Positions 54,923 to 63,446 of a stretch of 64,000 bases of DNA are shown here, piece by piece. The notes beneath the pieces are model-generated. The model saw only the letters and a list, made by a program, of their open reading frames with translations. It was not told the origin of the DNA and ran no database searches. This DNA comes from Nematopogon swammerdamellus. Taxonomy: Eukaryota > Arthropoda > Insecta > Lepidoptera > Adelidae. A program made the translations under genes and the position numbers. The first letter of the stretch is position 1. Every line of letters begins with the position of its first letter. The stretch covers positions 11,591,361 to 11,655,360 of the forward strand of contig OX336343.1 in NCBI GenBank assembly GCA_946902875.1, given 5' to 3'.

Positions 54923-55378
54923 CATAGACCGCGCGAGATGTCGACGCGTGCCCAGCCCAGACGCCAGACCGTGTCAAACCCGCGAGACCGCAAACACACA
55001 CCAAACGCCTATACTGAAAAGTGGGTGTAAGTTATCTTAACACACCTAACACTCGTTACACATTTCTCTTTGAAGACTAATGGAGGTAGAGGAGCGTGCA
55101 AGAGAGTTTGGAGCCAATAGTCCGCAAGCTCAGCTTATACAGCGCTGAATCAAGCCCGTGCACGAACATTTTAATATAAATTTTTCAAGTGCTGGCTGGA
55201 CCACAAAAAAATAATTGAAGTGGCGTTGTTAAGCGCCTGCCAAGCGGGTATGGGCAAAGTGTTTTAACTAATTATATAATTTATGTCTGGCATTGGTGTC
55301 ACTCATTGTCAATGTGCTTTTGATTGTCACCCACTTAGCATCTTAAGATGAAACAACTCTTCCTAATATTATATAAAT
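54923..55378. other. Non-coding spacer
   Basis: Nothing recognised. Confidence 0.4.
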
Positions 55379-55403
55379 ACTATTAATCTATATATATAAA
55401 TAA

Positions 55404-55492
55404 TGGATATAAAAGGGAGACTGAATGGATATAAAAGGGAGACTGAAATGGATATAAAAGGGAGACTGAATGGATATAAAAGGGAGACTGAA
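55404..55492 (+). promoter_or_regulatory. Four tandem TATA-containing repeats in the RTE 5' UTR
   Basis: Four copies of a 22-23 bp unit TGGATATAAAAGGGAGACTG + AA lie 15 bp inside the element. Each holds TATAAAAG (first at 55408-55415). They may be an internal promoter array; LINE promoters are often tandem monomers. Confidence 0.7.
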
Positions 55493-55685
55493 TTAATCTC
55501 CTGCTAATGCTGCACCATCGCACGATGGTGAAGTAGTAGCGGAGTGAAATTCTTTCTCCAATTTCCGACTCACACCTCCTCGCGGTGTATCCTGGAAACT
55601 TAGGTGCGTAATACCATAGGTATTACAATCCTAAGGCTGACGAGAGCGGAAGACTCGCCAAGACGTTTGGCCAACGTGGCGTTTT

Positions 55686-55802
55686 ATGGCCAAAACCTCC
55701 AATGAAAAGTCCTACAGTACCTCGGCCCCTAGTTCCCAGCGGCCCCGCTATTCCGGATCATCGTGGTGGCGGTCCAGGTTCCGGCGGGGCGAGGGGTGCT
55801 AA
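55686..55802 (+). CDS. Small overlapping frame at the RTE ORF start
   Basis: ATG at 55686 opens a 38-codon frame (MAKTSNEKSYSTSAPSSQRP...) that overlaps the main ORF from 55702 and stops at 55802. RTE-1 of nematodes has a comparably tiny ORF1 overlapping ORF2. It may be a relic ORF1, an upstream regulatory frame or chance. Confidence 0.35.
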   Translation: MAKTSNEKSYSTSAPSSQRPRYSGSSWWRSRFRRGEGC

Positions 55803-58683
55803 GAATCCCTGGGTTAGATCTGGCTGCCACACCCAACTACACTTGGCTACCCATAACATACGGACTTTGAGAACGCAAGAGAAACTGGTCGAGCTGGAAC
55901 AGGAGCTGGCTCATATAAAATGGGACATCCTGGGTCTTTGCGAGGTCAGAAGAAAGGGCGAAGAGACTGAAGTGCTACGTTCCGGCAACCTATTCTACTC
56001 CAGAGGAAATCCCCAAAAATCGGAAGGTGGAGTGGGATTTATGGTGAGGCGCAGCCTCGTGAACAGCATCATCGAAATCGACAGCGTGTCGGACAGAGTG
56101 GCCTACATCATCATCAGACTGAACAAGCGGTATCAGCTGAAGGTGGTGCAGGTATACGCTCCCACGAGTTCACACGCTGACGACGAGGTGGAGCAGTTTT
56201 ACGAGGATGTATCCAAAGCCTTAGAAACCAACAAATCCCACTTCCAGTACGTGATGGGAGATTTTAATGCCAAACTGGGCAAGCCTCTGAAGGGAGACAG
56301 AGCAGTAGGTCCGTACGGTATCGGTGTCAGGAATCGACGCGGCCAGATGTTGGTCAACTATCTCGAAGCTAACCAGCTCCACGCCATGAATACCTTTTTC
56401 CTGAAAAAGGAAAAAAGGAAATGGACGTGGGCCAGCCCTGACGGTTGCACGAGGAACGAGATCGACTTCATACTGGCGGACAGTAAATCGTCGTGTATAG
56501 ACGTTACTGTCCTTAACCGCTTCGATACTGGCAGCGATCACCGACTAGTGCGAGGTACGCTGAAGCTAAACCTCAAGATGGAACGGCGCAAACTCATCCA
56601 CAAACCGTTGGCCAAGCTAAACATACCGGACGAGACGCTCGAAAATTTCGAAGCCAAACTCGCGGATGCTTTTAGCTTAGCGCCACGAGGTGAGGATGCC
56701 GACATCGACAAGGTGTATACGGGCTTCGTATCCGCACTAACGGACACTGCAGAGCAGCACTTCAGCAAAAGTCGACAGGCACCCCGTAGCAAGCTATCCG
56801 CAGAGACGTTGAGGCTTCTGGAAACACGACGGAATATGAAACCGGAGACCCGGAGTAGTGTCGTGCACAGGAACCTCAACAAGACCATAAGCAAGTCCAT
56901 TCGCCGTGATATTCGCCGAGAGAACATGAAGATGGTTGAGCGCGTATTAGAGAAAAATCGAGGCAGCAAAGTGTTTGCCCGTGCCTTCTCTACCGGCGCT
57001 AACCAAATCTCGAAACTCGAGCGGGTGAATGGGGTTGTCACCGCAAGAAAGCCGGATATTCTTGAGGCGGTGGAGGAATTTTATGGCCAATTGTACTCCG
57101 CAGCAATCCCTGCCCCAAGTCCAAGCAAACCAGTCGACTCTGATAGGCGTGCGCCGCTCACTAGACACTACACGGAGGATCTACCCGATATTAGTGTCTA
57201 TGAGATAAAGGCTGCCTTGAAAGGACTCAAAAAACACAAGGCTCCAGGTGAAGACGGGATAACGACAGAGCTGCTGAACGCTGGCGGACGACCGATCCTG
57301 AAGGAACTGCAAAAACTGTTCAATGCAGTTCTTGAAGGCGGTGTAGTTCCGGCCGCATGGCGAAATAGTGTCGTTGTCTTGTTTCACAAGAAGGGGGATA
57401 GGGCGAAGTTGAAAAACTATCGACCGATCTCACTTCTTAGCCACGTGTACAAGGTCTTTTCAAGAGTCATCACGAGTCGGCTGACACAGAGGCTGGACCA
57501 GTACCAGCCTCGTGAGCAAGCTGGATTTAGGAAAGGGTACGGCACCATGGACCACATATTTACTGTGAGACAAGTGGTGCAAAAATGCGAGGAGTACAAC
57601 AAGCCGCTCTTCCTAGCCTTCGTCGACTATGAGAAGGCGTTCGACTCAGTTGAAAAATGGGCTGTCGAAAACTCCCTCCTCAGGTGCAGAATCGACCACC
57701 GCTACATCGAGGTGCTCCGAAATCTGTATCGGTCCGCGACGATGACTGTGAGGCTTCACGAGAATACCCAACCTATCCTCCTTGGTAAAGGCGTAAGGCA
57801 GGGGGATGTGATCTCACCCAAGCTCTTCACAAACGCATTGGAAGATGTGTTCAAGATGCTTGAGTGGGACAACATGGGTATAAACGTGAATGGAGATCTT
57901 CTCAGTCATCTGCGTTTCGCCGATGACATTGTTCTTCTGTCAAATTCCCGAGATCAGCTTCAGATCATGCTGGAAGACCTTTATACAGCGTCGATGAAGG
58001 TTGGTCTGAAGATGAACCGGGACAAAACCAAGGTCATGGCGACCGAGGTTATGACGGGAGGACAAATTGTTATTGGCGGAGAAGTGATCGAACAGGTTGA
58101 AGAGTACGTATACCTCGGTCAAATTCTGCGGCTTGGTAGACAAGGTCTGCTTAAGGAGGTGGAGAGACGAATTCAACTGGGTTGGGCTGCCTTTGGAAAA
58201 CTAAAATTCGTCCTGAAGTCTGACCTTCCGCAGAATTTAAAGACCCGTATATATGACCAGTGTGTCCTCCCGGTTATGACGTACGGGTGTGAAACGTGGA
58301 CTCTGACGGTCGCTGTTGTCCAAAGGTTGAAAGTTGCCCAGCGAGCAATGGAGCGAGCCATGCTGGGAATATCGCTACGTGATATGGTGCGTAACGAGGC
58401 AATCCGCCGACGCACCAAAGTAGTCGATATTGGACACCGGGTGGCTAAGCTCAAATGGCAGTGGGCTGGGCACGTTAGCCGAAGAGACGATGACCGTTGG
58501 AGTAACCGTGTCCTACACTGGCGGCCGTGGACAGGAAAACGGAGTGTGGGAAGACCACCCGCCAGGTGGGACGACGACATCAAGTACGCCGGCGGAAATC
58601 AGTGGTTCCGTATCGCTGAAGGCCGGGAGGACTGGAGGAAAATTGGAGAGGCGTATGTCCAGCAGTGGACGCTCACACGCTGA
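55702..58683 (+). CDS. RTE-clade ORF2: endonuclease and reverse transcriptase
   Basis: 993 codons, uninterrupted; RTE proteins are usually about 1000 residues. The product nicks the target and reverse-transcribes the element RNA there. The apurinic-type endonuclease spans residues 50-285: ATHNIRTL, LGLCEVRR (catalytic Glu), GDFNAKLG at 186-193 and SDHR at 278-281. The reverse transcriptase follows: KAPGEDGITTELL, LKNYRPISLLSHVYKVFSRV, FVDYEKAFDSV, VRQGDVISPKLF, FADD at 739-742 and YVYLGQ. The C-terminal region carries CVLPVMTYGCETWTL and GHVSRRDDDRWS. No RNase H. All key residues are present, so it may be active. A decayed relative is at 5580-5665. Confidence 0.95.
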   Translation: MKSPTVPRPLVPSGPAIPDHRGGGPGSGGARGAKNPWVRSGCHTQLHLATHNIRTLRTQEKLVELEQELAHIKWDILGLCEVRRKGEETEVLRSGNLFYSRGNPQKSEGGVGFMVRRSLVNSIIEIDSVSDRVAYIIIRLNKRYQLKVVQVYAPTSSHADDEVEQFYEDVSKALETNKSHFQYVMGDFNAKLGKPLKGDRAVGPYGIGVRNRRGQMLVNYLEANQLHAMNTFFLKKEKRKWTWASPDGCTRNEIDFILADSKSSCIDVTVLNRFDTGSDHRLVRGTLKLNLKMERRKLIHKPLAKLNIPDETLENFEAKLADAFSLAPRGEDADIDKVYTGFVSALTDTAEQHFSKSRQAPRSKLSAETLRLLETRRNMKPETRSSVVHRNLNKTISKSIRRDIRRENMKMVERVLEKNRGSKVFARAFSTGANQISKLERVNGVVTARKPDILEAVEEFYGQLYSAAIPAPSPSKPVDSDRRAPLTRHYTEDLPDISVYEIKAALKGLKKHKAPGEDGITTELLNAGGRPILKELQKLFNAVLEGGVVPAAWRNSVVVLFHKKGDRAKLKNYRPISLLSHVYKVFSRVITSRLTQRLDQYQPREQAGFRKGYGTMDHIFTVRQVVQKCEEYNKPLFLAFVDYEKAFDSVEKWAVENSLLRCRIDHRYIEVLRNLYRSATMTVRLHENTQPILLGKGVRQGDVISPKLFTNALEDVFKMLEWDNMGINVNGDLLSHLRFADDIVLLSNSRDQLQIMLEDLYTASMKVGLKMNRDKTKVMATEVMTGGQIVIGGEVIEQVEEYVYLGQILRLGRQGLLKEVERRIQLGWAAFGKLKFVLKSDLPQNLKTRIYDQCVLPVMTYGCETWTLTVAVVQRLKVAQRAMERAMLGISLRDMVRNEAIRRRTKVVDIGHRVAKLKWQWAGHVSRRDDDRWSNRVLHWRPWTGKRSVGRPPARWDDDIKYAGGNQWFRIAEGREDWRKIGEAYVQQWTLTR

Positions 58684-58704
58684 CTGACTGACTGACTATT
58701 AATC

Positions 58705-59007
58705 AATCATCAATATAAATATCAATACTAATAATAAATCTGTAAGGGGTGATCATGGAGTATGTTAGGTACTTTGTTTTATGAGATACTGTGTTTGTAG
58801 ACTCTATGTATGATACTAAAACTAAATTAAAGATTTTTAGAAATCTTTTCTGTGTGTATGTATGTTCCTCCATAACTCTTAACCTGTATCGCAAGATAAT
58901 GTATTTTGTTTATTCCTAGCACAAGTATTGTGCAATGGTTTATGTGTAGTGGGAAAAATACAAAAAAATATCGCTAAGTAATATTTCAGTATTTATTTGC
59001 AAAAATA
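58705..59007. other. AT-rich spacer, possible piggyBac end
   Basis: TTAACCTGTATCG at 58877-58889 loosely resembles the TTAACCCTCTGTATCG terminus at 61435-61420 (minus). It might mark the outer end of the first piggyBac copy. Confidence 0.35.
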
Positions 59008-59570
59008 CATATGATGCACTCGTGCATCATTGCGGAATCTCATTGAAAATATGTGGTAGCGGAGTTCTGTAGATGGTAATTTTATTTACATATTTACAGG
59101 CCTGGACATCCCCTAAATGATACGAAAATTGACGAGCTTCTGCATGACTGGAACGTAAGTGAAGACGAGTACGATTACGATGATTCGGTAGAAGATGCGG
59201 ATTATGTTCCAGACTTTGGAGAAGAAATGGAAATCGTTCATGGTTCAGACGCTGAAGATGTGCAGGAAGAGCAAGAAAATAGAGAAAATCACGACCAGGC
59301 ACTCGAGCAGCATCGTCTACCGACACCAGGACCATCTACTTCATCAGCAACTTTCTCGCAGTCACCTAGAAGGAACTATGTTTCACATGCAGAAGGATGT
59401 TCCGTCCCAACAACTTCGGCCCAGCGAAACGTGAGACGTAGAAACTTGATATGGGAAAAAGATAATCTAGTGCTTAGGTACGTCTGAACAAATCCAGTTC
59501 TTGGACGATACGTCTCTTGAAATCTTGAAATCTCCCCCTGAAATCTTAGAACTAGAGACGCCATGGTTTC
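59008..59570 (+). pseudogene. piggyBac-like transposase, N-terminal part, plus-oriented copy
   Basis: After a TTTACAG acceptor (59093-59099), the exon encodes RPGHPLNDTKIDELLHDWNV, an acidic DYDDSVEDADYVPDFGEE stretch, a Pro/Ser-rich LPTPGPSTSSATFSQSP linker and RRRNLIWEKDNLVL. These are features of piggyBac-family N-termini. An insertion of 4 bases near 59478 shifts the frame to a stop. Exon 1 is absent. It is an inverted near-copy of 60548-61080. Confidence 0.75.
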
Positions 59571-59785
59571 ACATACGGGGGCAAAAGCTAGTTTTTTCGA
59601 CCAGTTGCTGCGTACTTTAGGCATGTGGACTACAGAAATGTAGTACACAATGCCGATAAATTGCTGTATGCCAATCGATGTGACGGAGAATGCTGTGTTA
59701 GGATTTTTTCGCGTGCTGTACAAATTAGTATCGTTCTTGATCAGTTCCAGTGTGAGGCCGGAAATAGATAGGAGATATACTGGTA
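59530..59785 (-). pseudogene. piggyBac-like transposase, start of catalytic domain
   Basis: Minus frame reads LELIKNDTNLYSTRKNP, then AFSVTSIGIQQFIGIVYYIS and VVHMPKVRSNWS, matching the conserved DDE_Tnp_1_7 start in piggyBac transposases (TNxYSxQKNxxxxFxVTxxEIxxFIGIxxYMSxVxxPxxRxYW). It continues the minus copy split at 59786 by a SINE. The catalytic aspartates are not in the window. Confidence 0.75.
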
Positions 59786-60537
59786 CCGTGTGGGGCCGGT
59801 ACTTAAAAAGAATAGCCCCACTGCATATCTCCCCGTGCATATCGTAAAAGGCGACTAAGGGATAAGGACAAGATGTCGCGCTAAAGGGCGAAAGGCTAGC
59901 CACCTCTCACCTTGGCGCGGTCCTTCCACCTTGTCATGCAGCAGGTGGGTCTTCGTGCCTTACTTGCTGCTTGATAGTTATCTTGTCCGTATACTGTGCT
60001 AAACGTGGTGGTCGGTGTTGTGCTTTAATTTACCAGAGTACTTATGGGAGTGAAAGTTGGGTATGGCAGCCGAAGCATGAGAGCAGGATAAATGATGTCG
60101 AAATGCGCGCGTTGAGAGGAGTATGTGTGGAATAGGAGGAGTATGTGTGTCTGTAGAATGGATGGAGGAGACTAATGAAAGAAATCTATGGAGCGAATGT
60201 TAGTGGAAGAGTCGGGAAGGGTCGCCCTAGACACACGTACCTGGACCAGATCGGGCATGTGCTCAAAAAGGGTCAGGTGCGTAGTACCCGTAACCGACGA
60301 GCATGTATGAAGAACATTATGAGAGTGGAAGAGGCGGCAAAAGTGTGTCAGGATCGTGGCGCGTGGGGTTTGGGTTGTTTGCGTGGGTTGGGTCCGTTGT
60401 CTTTGCCTGCCCCACTGGGAGGCAGGCAGGCGTGACTTTATGTATGTGTATGTATGTATGAACTTATAGCACAACACCGATTACTCTGCTTACCCGGATT
60501 GTCGGGATACAAAAGCGTGAGTTTTGTATGTATGTAT
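59786..60537 (+). repeat. SINE family D copy 4, inserted in piggyBac, itself split by a LINE fragment
   Basis: Bounded by a 10 bp duplication TATACTGGTA (59776-59785, 60538-60547). Full D structure from CCGTGTGGGGCCGGTAC to the TATGTATGTATA tail, interrupted at 60046-60461. Confidence 0.9.
60046..60461 (+). pseudogene. RTE-like LINE 3' fragment nested in SINE D
   Basis: Bounded by ACTTAT (60040-60045 and 60462-60467). Encodes YGSESWVWQPKHESRINDVE MRAL, a frame break, then RPRHTYLDQIGHVLKKGQV, RNRRACMKNIMRVEEAAKVC and QDRGAW, the LINE C-terminus. It ends in TATGTATGTATG. A 5'-truncated insertion. Confidence 0.85.
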
Positions 60538-60547
60538 ATACTGGTAT

Positions 60548-61431
60548 CGCGTATCTAGTTCTAAGATTTCAGGGGGCAGGAAAGTATCGCCCAAGAACTG
60601 GATTTGTTCAGACGTAAGCACTAGATGATCTTTTTTCCATATCAAGTTTCTACGTCTCAAGTTTGGCTGGGCCGAAATTTGGGACGGAACGTCCTTCTGC
60701 TTGTGAAACATCGTTGCTTCTAGGTGACTGCGAGAAAGTTGCTGATGAAGTAGATGGTCCAGGTGTCGGTAGACGATGCTGCTCGAGTGCCTGATCGTAA
60801 TTTTCTCTATTATCTTGTTCTTCCTGCACATCTTCAGCGTCTGGCCCATGAACGATTTCAATTTCTTCTCCAAAGTCTGGAACATAGTCCGCATCTTCTA
60901 CCGAATCATCTGAATCATACTTGTCTTCACTTACGTTCCAGTCATGCAGAAGCTCGTCAATATCCGTATCATTTAGGGGATGTCCAGGCCTGTAAATACG
61001 TAAATAAAATTACCATCTATTGAACTCCACTACCAAGTATTTAAAATGACATTCCGCAATGATGCACGAGCGCATCATAAATGTTGAAGAAGATTTTGAG
61101 TGTAATTTTTTATTTTTCGTAACACACCCACATGGAATCAATGGAATAGTCACTTACCTTTGCCTCGACATTGTGGAACACCCACAGACTGATTTCAAAT
61201 TATATATTTTTCAGAAGATCTGACCTCAAAGATACACTCCACAGGGTTCACTATGAAAACCTTGATTTTACAACAAAAATATGCCCTCTAGTGGCCACCA
61301 AATGAACTTAAATAAATAAAAAAACTTGTTAGACGGCTGTCTAAACCTAAACAGCTTACACAGCTTCACATATTAGTAAAGAGATGGCGCAAAATATATG
61401 ATGCACTGATGCATCACGACGATACAGAGGG
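60548..61431 (-). pseudogene. piggyBac-like element 5' half with intron-bearing transposase, minus copy
   Basis: On minus, TTAA (61435-61432) is followed by CCCTCTGTATCG, a piggyBac-type terminus and target. Exon 1 is 61171-61158 (MSRQR start). The donor GTAAGTG follows and the acceptor TTTACAG ends at 60990, leaving a 168 bp intron; exon 2 starts at 60989 and keeps the frame into PGHPLND. A 2-base loss near 60685 breaks the frame before LIWKKDHLVLTSEQIQF and PPEILELDT. Then the SINE D insertion interrupts it, and the frame resumes at 59785. Same domain features as the plus copy. Confidence 0.8.
61399..61416. repeat. Subterminal palindrome of the piggyBac-like element
   Basis: TGATGCA-CTGA-TGCATCA lies about 15 bp inside the terminus. 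Related palindromes occur at 61060-61077 and 59012-59029 in the intron regions of both copies, so they may be transposase-binding sites. Confidence 0.6.
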
Positions 61432-61436
61432 TTAAA

Positions 61437-61645
61437 CCGATCATCCGAATTCTATGAAACTTAGTGCAAGCACATTGTGCAATACGGGACACATTAACTA
61501 TACGGGACACAGGATAGGCAAATAAAATTCAGTTCCGGTTACGCTAAGATGTGGCTCTAATACAAATCGAATTGTTCCTCCCGCCAAAATAAAGGCATCG
61601 TAGCGAGCTTACTTACTTTCTTCTTTTTAAATACGAATTTCACGC
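61437..61645 (-). repeat. Dispersed repeat F, copy 2
   Basis: Reverse-oriented match to 4808-4998 (ACCGATCATCCGAATT, AATACGGGACACA, TTACTTACTTTCTTC). It begins right at the piggyBac TTAA target. Confidence 0.7.
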
Positions 61646-62814
61646 GAGCGAAGCCGCAAAAGCTAGTTTTCTAATAAAGGGTTTGTGGTTTTACAATTTT
61701 ATTCGCACTATGCTTACGCGATCTCTTTCTTCCGAGGCAAGATTCCGTTCTTTCCGAGGAATGTAGATACCACAATATTACTTACATAAATACGAGTATC
61801 TGATAAGTAATAATATATTGCATATCGGTAGCTTTTGAAAATAAGATTTCAGTAACTTCGCTAGACTTCATTAGTTTCGCTAAAATCATGAAAATGCCTC
61901 TGAACTTACTTATGAAAATGTATTGGGACACCAAAAAAAGGTTTTGAAAAAAAAAATATATAGGTATATTTTATTAGTTGATTAAGTATCTAAGTCGGTA
62001 GCTTTTTACTTTTTTATTTATATGTGTAGTTTGCAATAAATAAATAAATAACCCAATTTTCGTTTCACTCTAAAAATGTGCTTGCGTTCCAGGGCAGTGC
62101 AAATATTGGGACAGTAAAGTAATAAATAACACTCAATTAATTATAAATAAATATAAATAAACTACTTAAAATGTTTTTCTTAAACCGCAAAAATCGTTTA
62201 CAACAAACAATTACGATCTCCGCTGGCTCCCGTCGTGACCGTTCGGTCACAAGATTTATGCGCAATTTACGGCCGCACTATTTGACCAAATTCACTTTAT
62301 TTTGCCCTGATCCTCTCTTGACTGCCTAACCATGTTTTGAAAGGATGAGGAGCCTGTCTCCAAGAAACAATAATATTGGCTATGGAAACAATAACTAGCC
62401 GTCAGTGGACACTTTGATAATCTGTCCGTGTGCGTATTTTTCAAGTAAGAGCGCCCCGTGAAAATAATGTTTATAAGTGTATTCAAGTGCATCTATGAGC
62501 TAAAGGTTAGTAAATAGTGTTATTTATTAGTTATTCTACCAATAGAAGATGAATTACGAGTTCGGGTGGCGACAAAAGTCATATTTTTCGTCGCTCAAAA
62601 ATGTTTGTTTATTTTTGTATGAAATGTGTAAACAATGACTTTGAGGGCATATTTTTCATGGAAATATAGCTTATTTTTCCAATTTTCTTCGCATTATTAT
62701 ACAAACATACGACCAGTTGCAAAATAAAAGAAGGTTTAGTTCAAATAATATATTTATAAAATTGGTAAAAAATATCACGCGCGTGCCATCTGGGAGTTTA
62801 CGGAATGTCCCAGG
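61646..62814. other. AT-rich non-coding spacer
   Basis: No gene recognised. ATAAATAAATAA-type simple repeats at 62035-62170. Confidence 0.4.
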
Positions 62815-63222
62815 ATCTTCATGTTGAACATCAGATTTCGCCGATTTCTGTAAGGAAAACGTATATTATACTTTACTATTTCTAAAAGTATGTTTCTTTA
62901 CGAGTATTCTGATATAAATATTGTAAAGGTATGTTTTGAATTTATATTATAATGAATTTTTCAAATTTTTTTTGGGATTTTTTTTTCTATCTAAAATATC
63001 TGGTACTTCTAAACAAGGTAAGCCTCACTGTTTCACATGGATTTTAGGAAATTTTCTAGGCTTTCTAGGACAGAAGAGTTTATAGATCTAACTTTATTAG
63101 TTTCCGAAATATCTGCGTTTATGTCGAGGTCGGCGCTCATGTGCGCGCGCGCCGTCCGCGGGCCACGCCCATGCGGGACTAAGCGGTTTTGGGCATATTA
63201 TAACGCGGGAGCGAACAGAAGA
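62815..63222 (+). repeat. Repeat R, copy 2
   Basis: Same block as 30175-30570, about 400 bp, moderately diverged, with a GC-rich right end. It lies 225 bp from the 3' end of the pogo-like transposase frame and may be part of that element. Confidence 0.8.
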
Positions 63223-63446
63223 GTTAAAATAGATACAAAGTACACACTTTAAAATCTGTTTATTGTATTTCTGGCAGAAATCAATCTTCGCAATCGTTTA
63301 CGTGTTAAGAAATGAATCAATCTTCTGTTGTCGCAGGTTTTTCGCATACTCACTCAATACAGAGTTTTCTATGAAGTTTAGTTTGTTAAGAGCCTCATCA
63401 CTGGAATCAATCGAACAAAGATATTTCCTTAGTTGCACAACAGCTT

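Larger units (their letters stand above)
55389..58696 (+). mobile_element. RTE-clade LINE, apparently full-length
   Basis: Flanked by TATTAATC (55381-55388 and 58697-58704; ACTATTAATC if shared bases are counted). It has a 5' UTR with tandem repeats, one long ORF and a very short 3' end consisting of (TGAC)n, which starts in the stop codon itself. Short ORF2-only structure and a tandem-repeat 3' end are typical of RTE elements. Confidence 0.92.

Noticed and set aside
57940..58583. Minus-strand frames of 78 and 136 codons opposite the RTE
   Set aside because: Antisense shadows of the RTE coding sequence.
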